NCBI GenBank assembly: GCA_029448655.1
Contig: JACCLO010000009.1
Location: 1-64,000, forward strand
Origin: Wolfiporia cocos
Taxonomy: Eukaryota > Basidiomycota > Agaricomycetes > Polyporales > Phaeolaceae
Direction: 5' to 3'
Length of the DNA: 64,000 nucleotides
Made by a program: the position numbers and the translations under genes. Below are positions 56,089-64,000 of the stretch, piece after piece (positions within the stretch are counted from its first letter, which is position 1; the number at the start of each line of letters is the position of its first letter). The notes beneath the pieces are model-generated. The model made no database searches. It was not told the origin of the DNA and worked only from the letters and a program-made list of their open reading frames with translations.

Positions 56089-56760
56089 TGTCACAAGAAA
56101 GTACGTCCTTCCTTATTCCAAGTAGTTACATGGTTTCCCCCTACTATACGGGTCCTAAGGCACACCCTTAAAGCCCTTAAGGCTTATAACCACTCTCGTG
56201 CCCCTTACTGGATGCATAGGGCCTTAGATACATGGTCAAAGGGTAGACACGTGATCACGATGTGTAGACAGGTGACTGCATAGCAGCACCTGATCTACAA
56301 TGACAAGCGCCCGGCCTCTACAGAGGTGACAGGGGGCTTATGAGTTCACAGGGTCCCATTACTGGGGCCCTGGCTATTTGGTATACCCTGCTAGGCCCAT
56401 TTGGCCTAGCAGTTCTGGTTACTATGGGCCAGGCTTGATGCCAGACCCTTTCCTGGTCTGCTCCCCAGTCCCCCTAGGCCTGTAGGGCGCACAGACCATT
56501 CCTTTAGGGTAGACTAGATACTTAGCACCTCCCTGTATATATACCTAAGGCTAGGACATTAGGTCCTTAGCCTAGTATTCATTCATTTGGGCCTATGTGC
56601 CCCTCGACAGTCTCGCCTTGTGAGCCCCACTACTAGCTTCTTGGACCATACCTTGAGGAAGGCCCTGCTACAAGCAGCAGGGCCACTTGTAGTTCTATCC
56701 CCATGCGACTAGCAGGGGATATGTTTAGGGTCCCCTCACCCTGTGAGTCGTCTTGTGATA
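56089..56760 (+). repeat. Nested solo LTR (plus), 672 bp
   Basis: TGTCACAAGAAAGTACGTCC to GTCGTCTTGTGATA, with GTGTC at 56084-56088 and 56761-56765. It has GCGCACAGACCATTCCTTTA and CTGTATATATACC. It lies in the gag-dUTPase linker of element D (the frame EVTSDVEMADTSDATKKK rejoins when it is removed). Confidence 0.93.
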
Positions 56761-56907
56761 GTGTCTGCCATTTCCACATCAGATGTCACTTCCGGGTCTA
56801 CGTCCATTGGCACATAGTTTACATTAATAGAGGAATTAAGCACAGTTTTATCCTCCCACCAAGCTCCGATGGGAGGCTCCTCTAAGGCTGTTACAAATGA
56901 ATCGTCG

Positions 56908-57519
56908 TGTCACGGTAACCACCGTGCCACCCGCCCCAGCGGGGAACCCCTATATCCGCCCTATCCCAAATGCCTATAGCCCCCCACCCTCCTATGGGGG
57001 AGAACAAGAAGGCGCTCCTGTTGAGGAGCCCTGCCGTATTGCACAGACTAGCAGGTAAAGGAATAAGAGACAAGGTGGATGCAATGAATAGAGGCCCCCA
57101 CGCCCAAGTAGGACGTAGCAGGCTTTGTCAACTAGGACCCTGCACGCAGAGACGAGCAAGCAGACGGTATATGAAAGGTTGCCAGGGGACGCGCCCCCAA
57201 CGACGAGAAGATAAGTTCTGAGGAGTACCTCAGAACGCTACCTAGTATATATACATGTGGACGCTATCTACTGTAGCTACAAGACCTGCCCTAATGGCAT
57301 GGTCTGTGCACACTGTGACTACGCCGCACATGACTGGTAACAACTGTGACTCCAGTGACGTACCACGTGACCTAAGTAAGAGATAAGATATGAGAAGACT
57401 TATCTACTTTCCCATGCACGTGCAGTCCCGGGCGGCTAAGTATAACATAGCGAATATCTGGAGAATAAAGGTTAATAAATCCTCAAGGAACCCCTTTATT
57501 CCGGGATTTCTTGTGACAC
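56908..57519 (-). repeat. Nested solo LTR (minus), 612 bp
   Basis: TGTCACGGTAACCACCGTGC to GGGATTTCTTGTGACA, with CGTCG at 56903-56907 and 57520-57524. Its first bases are TGTCAC rather than TGACAC, but the rest matches 51005-52092 in the minus direction. Confidence 0.9.
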
Positions 57520-57524
57520 GTCGG

Positions 57525-58230
57525 AGCATGTTGAAGCTCCGTCGTCATCACTCAGTGCCCTATCTATGGAACATGGTACAGATATGTAGTCGAATATTGG
57601 GGCCCCAGTCTCTAGCCCATATAGTCCATCCACCAGTTCGTCATCTTTTGTGGCAGCTGATTCTGAGATATTTACTGGTTCCTCAATCTCCAGAACTACA
57701 TATTTATTATTTAGGGAAGGACTTACCTGAGATGGGTTGAACCCAGCTTCCTTCATGGCCTCTGGGTTCTCCTTGGCCCAAGCGGATACCATTCAGACAA
57801 AGTCCTCTTGGCTGACCTCACTTAGGACCTTTGAAGCATCAGTCCCATCTGTAACCTGCCAGGTTCATGCTATGGGTGCTGCTGGACCACTTCCTCCACT
57901 GGTAGCTGCTCGGGGCTTCCAGTTGGGTTGGTGCCAGACAGGCTTGTTGCAGCCTTTTCCAGGTGCCTCAGATTGCATCTTGTTACAAGAGTGGCACTTC
58001 CTCTTGAGCAGATTCGTCCTTTCTTCAGCTGTGGGCTCCAACCGGGGCTTGTCAGTCATGGCCCATCCCTTTCCCTTATCCATGGTACTGGTGGACTTCC
58101 TGTGGTGCAGGCATTCCTCGTTGTGGAGTTGTCACATGGTGTTGTCCGTACAGAGGATGGCCTGTTTCCAGGACTCATAATCCTCCGGGATCTGAATGTT
58201 ATACTCATGCCACACCTTTCAGTGACGGTA
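57525..58230 (-). pseudogene. gag: Element D gag remnant
   Basis: Minus frames PEAMKEAGFNPSQVSPSLNN and KYVVLEIEEPVNISESAATK, and further upstream TAEERTNLLKRKCHSCNKMQ, which ends in a CHSC pair that may be half of a zinc knuckle. The region is broken into several frames. Identification as gag rests mainly on its place before dUTPase and protease. Confidence 0.55.
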
Positions 58231-58254
58231 GGTGACGGTACCGGTGAGCCGGCT

Positions 58255-58665
58255 TGTACCAATCCCTATCAATTCGGGTCAGCCGGCCGCCGGCCCATGA
58301 CTCAACCGTCAGGCCTACCGTCAGGTGGGCCCACGACTTTCACAACTGATGGTAGTGACAGTTGTGGGTCGGCCCATGACTGCCGCAACCTGACAGTTAT
58401 GACGGTCATGTGTTGGCCCACCACTGCTGCGACCTGATGGTCGCGACGGTTCTATGTCGGCCCACCACTGCCTTGACCAGACAGTAATGACGGTCGCGGG
58501 TCGGCCCACGAGTACCGCAACCAGACGGTAGCGACGGTCGTGGGTTGGCCCACCACTGCCGCGACCTAATGGTTATGGGTCGGCCCACCGCGACCACGAC
58601 CTGACGGTCACAATGGTTGCAGGTCAGCCCACCACTGCCACGACCTGACGGTTGCAGATCGTCCC
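58255..58665. repeat. Minisatellite, about 44-bp period
   Basis: GGTCGGCCCACNACTGCCGC and GACC.GACGGT phrases recur about nine times; GGCCCA starts fall 36-46 bases apart. The array is GC-rich and diverged. It marks the upstream end of recognisable element D sequence. Confidence 0.85.
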
Positions 58666-58799
58666 AGGTGGCACATTACATACTGCTCAGAAAGCATACC
58701 AGAAATTTCATCTCAGCTTATGAAATTGTGGCTTACACATCCAGCATCAAATGTACATGTAAGAGCCTTATACCCTATTTCCTTCCCCACAACCTATGG

Positions 58800-59140
58800 C
58801 GAATGGAATCATAATATGCCGGTCCATCGTCCATCTGAGAAATAGAATCAACATGGCCCTGGACTCTGTCCATGATCATGCTTGGAGCTTCTTCTTCATC
58901 TGGAATATCTGAAAAATAACGGTCAGAATTAGGCAAAAACACCTACACACATAACCAACTTGCCATCCTTATCTTCAAAGCGGATTCTTTTTCCTGATGT
59001 ACCTGAGATCCGTGGAGCTGATGTTGATGGGGCTGGGGCCTCAGATAGGGTGAAGACCCAACGGGGTTGCCTACGCCTTGGACGGGGCCCTTGCAACACA
59101 GACATTGGGGAGGTTGATTGACCCTCTGCTATGGCGTTTG
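58800..59140 (-). pseudogene. Possible two-exon gene fragment, unknown
   Basis: On the minus strand a frame containing QGPRPRRRQPRWVFTLSEAP and RFEDKDGKLVM meets a short possible intron (donor near 58953, CTGAC, TTTCAG), after which IPDEEEAPSMIMDRVQGHVD and DGPAYYDSIRHRLWGRK run to a stop. The charged sequence is protein-like, but the intron is only about 40 nt and the family is unknown. The 5' end is cut by the LTR2 at 59141. Confidence 0.35.
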
Positions 59141-59668
59141 TAACAGAAGATAACACTTACTTATAGTAGTTGCTTGGTTTGCTGGTTAGGCAGGATAGTT
59201 GTAAGAGTTAAGCAGGATACGCGGAGTGGTTAACTCGTAGTATGAATGCAATGAATAGAACTGAGGCAATAGCGCTCAGCAAGTCTAGTATATATACATG
59301 ATAAATAAGACCCCTAACAGTCTTATTAGATAATACTAATGCCCGTATTCGTATGTACAAGTCCCCAGATACCTAAGTACTTAGTAATGTACGATGAATA
59401 CATATGCCGATCAAAACCGGGATATAGAAAGGCGGCGTAGGCCGCACGAATGGCGTTTTGCGCTCTTGTCATTACAAAGACGGGGCGTGACCAAAGCCCG
59501 GTCTGCTGACGTTTATATGCTGACTGCTTCCGGACGGAATGTCCGATTGGCTAGAACTAGACATGTGACTGATGGTAACCACTAGTGATAAGATAAAACC
59601 GTCGTTACGGGAGATAACGCGGCCATCATTCGGCACGTATGTAACCGTTAGTTTATGAACCGGATAAG
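59141..59668 (-). repeat. LTR2 copy (minus), truncated by element 3
   Basis: TAACAGAAGATAACACTTAC to GAACCGGATAAG matches the element 2 LTR in reverse except for its first 90 or so bases, which should lie beyond element 3 but are missing. The bases beside element 3 are ATAAG (59664-59668). Confidence 0.88.
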
Positions 59669-62600
59669 TGACACAGACTAGACTGTGGGACTCACACTTT
59701 AACCTTATAGGCGACTTGAAGGAGTTGCTGGAGGTTGGTGAGGAGACTAGTGGGCGCAAGCAGAGATGTTATGTAACTGTGCGAATGCAGAGAACAAATC
59801 TAAGGCTTATCCGCAGTGATAGCCCTACTTATATACATGCTTTGTTTGGTTACCGGTAAGGGAGCCAAACATGAAGGTGGTCTGTGCGCAGACATAACTA
59901 ATATGGTTAAGTCGTAAACTACAGTAGACCATGTGCGCCGGTAATGGCCGCACCAGTAAGAGCGTTTGTTTGGACCGTAGGTCCATGTTGTGAAAGTGGC
60001 TGTGGCTACGTTAGTAAGCATGCATGTGATTCTTATATTCCGGTATCGGGATATGAATAATCGTAAGGTCATGGGCATGTGATAACGAGCGGGCCGCTTT
60101 ATCCAATTGTACTGACATAACCCGGTATCGGGATATGAGTAAGGCGCGTGACACCGGAGGTTAGTCCGCTGAGTCATTGACGCGTACAAGCGTGTTATGT
60201 ACGTGTTGTTATGACAAGTGGACGTATATTGCGTTGTGTACGTGTTGTTTGGTTGCGTGTACGTGTAGACGGGCGCTTAGCAGCGTAAACGTCTACAAGG
60301 TCGTAGAAATACCAGATAAATAGGTAAAAATACGGGAAAAATAGTGGCATGTCCCAAATCTGTGACATTACCCCCTCTTCAGGTTTCATTGTCCCTAATG
60401 GAACGATTACTTTCCTGTGGAGCCGAATCCACCAGTACCGCGCTCGGATTTAATCTTTTCAAAGTAAGATTTTCCGTGTAGCGTAATGTGCGGGTCCTTA
60501 GCAACTTCGCAGATGAGTTGAGCAATCTTATCACCGGCCCGAATATCAATCGATATGTCGGAGTGATTCCAGAGGATGATGATTACTTCGCCTTGATAAT
60601 CGTGGTCGATAACGCCACCCATTACGTCTATGCCTTTTCGGGCAAGACTAGAGCGGGGGGCGATACGTCCGTAAGTGCCGAAAGGTACCTGGATTTTCAG
60701 TTTGGTATTGTATTCTGTCTGCCCGTGAGCTGGCAGAACGTCGCCTGTTGCAGTGTACAGGTCAAACCCAACCGAGTCCTTGGTTCTTTTTTCCGGCATT
60801 TGGCCACCTTCACCGACTACGATTTTTAAGTCCGCGTTTTGGTTAATGTCAGCTGACATCCATCCCCCGTCGGGGTGTCTAACCATGCGCTGCTTAGGAT
60901 CCTTCGCAAATTCTTCGCGATACTGCGGCCAGTCGTCTGGCCACGTGCATTCGTCGGCTTCCCAGTCGTCGCTGTCAGGGTCGAAGACGTGAACTGCTTC
61001 TTTCCTTCTAGCTGATCGCCTGAGGGGAACATCCTGCATGGGAATGGCGTGTGAAGCCTTGTATTCTTGCAGAATGTCATATGCCGTGTCGAGATCGGCT
61101 TCGCGTACCCAGGAGTCGTCGTTGATACCAAAACCTTTCCATCGGATTCTGTATTCAACTCTTCCTGCGCGGAGACAATGATCTAAGATCTTCTCAACTT
61201 CCCATAATTCTTCGCCATCGACCATTTCTGGTTGAGGCTCTGGTTTCTTCTGATGCACAGGGTCCTTGTACATGACCAACTTGGAAGCGTGAAATACTGG
61301 GTGATAGGCCCTGTATTGCTCGTCCATATGTACCCTAAAGGTGACCGGAGATAATTGTTCAATTATCTTGAATGGTCCCAAATAGCGTGGACTAAGACTT
61401 CTTTCGGAGTCTTGCCAGCTACGGGTGTCAACGAGAACTTTGTCGCCAACTTTAAATGGTACCGAGCGCTTGTGTTGATCATAGTACCAAGACCAGCGTT
61501 CAGCAGCCAATTTCATTGCTGCCTTAGCTTGTTCTTGTGCTGACCATCTGGCGTAAGCAAATTGATTTAAATCCGAGTATTGCGTCGGCTTCAAATCCGT
61601 AGGTCTTAGGTCCTGCATTGGGATGCCTTCCTAGTTCGACGAAGAATGGACTATTCTTGGTCGTTTCACTAGCCGCGTTGTTGTACGCGAACTCTGCCGT
61701 GGGGAGATAGAACACCCAGTTATCTTTTTGGATAACGTCGATGTAGCATCGTAGGTATTGTTCTAGAATTTGGTTAATTCTCTCCATTTGGCCGTCCGCT
61801 TGCGGGTGGTAGGCTGTCGTCATCGACCTCTGAATTCCCAATTGCTCGCACCATCCCTTGAATAACTCAGAAGAGAATTGCGGTCCTCTATCCGAAATGA
61901 TTTGTTTCGGAAGTCCGTGATTCGGATAAATCTGAAGGTACAGGAGGTTTGCTAATTCCTTTGCCGAGATATTGTCTGACGTGGGAATGAAGTGTGCGCG
62001 CTTGGTCAATCGGTCCACTACTACCATGATAGTGGTGAATTGTTTGAATTCGCCGCTAGGCGGTAAGTGAACGATGAAGTCGATTGTGATTGTGTCCCAG
62101 GGTGCTTCCGGTACTGGGAGCGGTTGCAGGGGTCCGTACGGGGTCTGGTTGCGGTTCTTCATGCGCTGGCATGTGTCACAACCTTCCACGTATTGCTTCA
62201 CCATCGTGGTCATTCCAGGCCACCAGTAATTACGTGATAGAAGTTCATAGGTCTTCCATCGTCCGAAGTGTCCGGCAGTCACATGGTCATGATGTAACTC
62301 CAGAATCTTCGTGCGCAATTCCTTAGGCTCTTTTGGAACGTACATTTTTCCTCGTCTGAGGAGTAGTCCGGCCTCCATGTTCCATTCCTGGAGATCTTTA
62401 CCGAGTTCCTTGGGACCACTTTTCAGTAGTTCCTGGTAATCTTTGGTAATCTGATCATCCATGAGGGCTTGTCGGATTTGTCTGAGAAGGTCCTCGTCGC
62501 CTGATTGTATCTCCTGCTGTGACGCTTCTAGCGCCCTAACCGTGAAGTATTCCGGTTTCAGCAAAATTTGATCGCGATTATCGAGTTCCACCCCCTCTTC

Positions 62601-62872
62601 ATGGTCTGGCCTCCGTGACAGAGGATCAGCCATAAGCATTGTTTTACCGGGTTTGTGACACATGGTGAAGTTTAACCTTGTCAGGTAAAGACTCCAACGT
62701 GCCTGTCTCCGGGTTAGCCGTTGTGCCGATTTGAAATATTTCAGATTGAGATGATCCGACCATACTTCAAATTTGTGTGGGTGTCCTTCGAGGTAATGTC
62801 TCCATTCCTCTAGAGCGCAGATGATTGCAAGCAACTCCTTATCGTAAATCTCATAGTTCCTTTCGGGTGCTG
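59669..62872 (-). mobile_element. Element 3: truncated copy of element 1 (minus)
   Basis: 3' LTR 59669-60367 (699 bp), PPT region, then the 3' half of pol. Very similar to element 1. The copy stops at 62872 in the RNase H region (NYEIYDKE), after which unrelated sequence begins. Protease, RT, gag and the 5' LTR are absent, and no second duplication is found, so a deletion or rearrangement removed the rest. Confidence 0.93.
60407..62834 (-). pseudogene. pol: Pol fragment of element 3 (RNase H, IN, chromodomain, dUTPase)
   Basis: The upstream part (62834-61524) carries the end of RNase H, the integrase finger and the D, D, E residues (QTER of element 1 is QMER here). A 7-base insertion (GACCTAA, apparently an imperfect duplication) at about 61601-61612 shifts the frame. 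The downstream part (61618-60407) has the chromodomain and a complete dUTPase with all five motifs. Otherwise near-identical to element 1 protein. Confidence 0.92.
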
Positions 62873-63082
62873 GCTATCGGATTGTCGCAGGCACTTTGTG
62901 AATGCGCAGAACTGGACAATGTGCTCTCTTCTGCACACTATAGCAGTTTAGCGAGTGTCGCATTTGCCGTGAGGCTACGTTCCGAGGCCATTTACCCTAA
63001 CAAGACGAAATCGGAAAGATGGACTAAGTCGGTGTCGCGCCTGTTCCCAAAGTTGCACAAACGCGGAATACTTCGGTAGGCA
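62873..63082 (+). pseudogene. Possible C-terminal end of a host gene
   Basis: Directly after the element 3 breakpoint, a plus frame reads ALCECAELDNVLSSAHYSSL, then ERWTKSVSRLFPKLHKRGIL and ends at TAG about 63079. Composition differs from the transposons. The 5' part would have been lost at the breakpoint. Family not recognised. Confidence 0.35.
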
Positions 63083-63634
63083 TGGATCCCGTGAGGTTCA
63101 GAGTTGAAAACGGTAAATTGACCCGTTCCCATACAGGGCCGAAATTTATGATGTGATGGAAGTCCCAGCATCTCCACCGTGGAGGGGAAAGCATGGGTTG
63201 CAGGGAAAATCAGGTCGCTGACAATGTGAACACGAGAGGCAGAGATAGCAAGTGCATGTAAATGTGACGAATCAGACATTGCGCGAATTGGACGGCCGCA
63301 AGGATAAAACAGTCATGTATGAGATAAATATAGATAGGCGTAGTGAACGATGATGAACTGCGTGACTAATACTGTTTATAATTACCGTCTTTACGCGTAC
63401 ATTCGTTTTGCTCGTGTGTAGGACTCAAAGATCACACTCATAACCAAACATGAACAGGACGTCATAGAAACCAATGGTCCTGAGCGTACAGGGGGCTGCC
63501 CGTCCTCCCCACCCACCCCCCCACCCAGTGATCCAGAGCGCGACGGAACGCGGCGGCACGCAGAGCGTAAGTAGGGTGGCATGCACTTCTGCACATAACA
63601 TGTATGCACTGTCATGTGATCCGTGGAGAACAAC
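63083..63634. other. Intergenic sequence, nothing recognised
   Basis: Short frames only. A C-rich stretch at 63495-63530 contains a CCACCCACCCCCCCACCCA run. Confidence 0.4.
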
Positions 63635-63898
63635 ATGCCCCAGGACAGTGGGAATATGCATAACGAGCTTGACATGAGCTACGCCGACGTCAGGCTCGAA
63701 CTCTTACAACTGAAGCGCCAAAGGTCCTGTCCGGGCCCATCATTGCCCTTCCAGCAAGGCGATGCGCCCACTTACCGTTCCCAGCCAGACCCACCGTCCT
63801 ATGTGTGGCTTACCATCTGCGGACTCGCACAACAACCCGCGGCACAGCTCTGTTCGTGTCGCACGGGCGCCACTACAGCACGGCCGGTCCTCGGGTAG
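63635..63898 (+). CDS. Hypothetical ORF at the right edge
   Basis: ATG 63635 (MPQDSGNMHNELDMSYADVR, then LELLQLKRQRS) to TAG 63898, in GC-rich sequence unlike the transposons to the left. The first 30 residues are helix-like. The rest is Pro/Gln-rich and may run into an unrecognised intron. It could be the first exon of a host gene or a chance frame. Confidence 0.3.
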   Translation: MPQDSGNMHNELDMSYADVRLELLQLKRQRSCPGPSLPFQQGDAPTYRSQPDPPSYVWLTICGLAQQPAAQLCSCRTGATTARPVLG

Positions 63899-64000
63899 GA
63901 GCGTCGCGCGCCGTACGGTAGCACGCACATCGAGGAGCAGCACACGCATGTCGGGGCCTGTTCTCGGCGGCGGGGGCGCACCCTGCGCGTCGTGTGCCAA

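Larger units (their letters stand above)
45335..58230 (-). mobile_element. Element D: decayed Ty3/gypsy element with dUTPase upstream of protease
   Basis: Reading the minus strand from high to low coordinates: gag remnant, dUTPase, protease, RT, RNase H, integrase, PPT (AGAAGAGGGGGTAC beside 49247), then the 3' LTR (49247 back to 45335). The LTR matches the solo LTR-D at 27002-28051. At least ten insertions interrupt it, and stops are common. The 5' LTR was not found. It is replaced or deleted beyond the minisatellite at 58255. Confidence 0.85.

Noticed and set aside
59394..59585. 63-aa frame repeated at 31507-31698 as a conserved small protein
   Set aside because: Both are parts of LTR2 copies; the conservation is due to the repeat, not to coding.

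Overview
This window is a chromosome end of a filamentous fungus, most likely a basidiomycete (Agaricomycetes). The evidence is a CCCCTAA telomere array at base 1, a short GT-AG intron inside a transposase, chromodomain Ty3/gypsy elements, an agaricomycete-type reverse transcriptase fragment, and a Plavaka-like (CACTA) transposase remnant. The species cannot be named from sequence alone. I saw no convincing intact host gene. At most the far right edge (about 62873-64000), and perhaps 58800-59140, carry host gene fragments.

Layout. 1-155 telomere; 156-620 G-depleted subtelomere; 1132-1878 RT fragment. Element 1 (3098-13097) is an apparently intact 10-kb Ty3/gypsy element with LTRs identical by eye and a GTCGT target duplication. 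It sits inside an older solo LTR (2406-13599, duplication ATAAT). 13963-17235 is a complete Tc1/mariner-like transposon with 36-bp terminal repeats, a TA duplication and a one-intron transposase. 17400-25300 holds dispersed LTRs, two satellites (about 165 bp, and a 425-bp higher-order repeat), palindromes and an internal G-depleted tract resembling the chromosome end. 27002-28051 is an interrupted solo LTR. 30200-30820 is a Plavaka remnant. Element 2 (31332-40984) is an older, divergent relative of element 1. About 45335-58230 is one old minus-strand Ty3/gypsy element (element D) riddled with at least ten nested insertions, including a 932-bp TRIM. 59141-62872 is a third LTR2 copy interrupted by a truncated minus-strand copy of element 1 (element 3).

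How the parts relate. Almost every LTR begins TGTCAC and ends in a TGTG-containing mirror of that terminus. Many share a box, GYRCACAGACC, upstream of a TATATA box, and a PPT-like GGGGGTAA where an internal region is present. I could pair 5-bp target duplications for more than a dozen insertions, so the nesting order can be read directly. Elements 1-3 encode a dUTPase fused after the integrase and chromodomain. Element D instead has a dUTPase upstream of its protease. Elements 1 and 2 also carry an unassigned ORF upstream of gag. The most novel signals are the two dUTPase placements, the upstream ORF, the TRIM, and the TGATG gag-pol junction of element 2.
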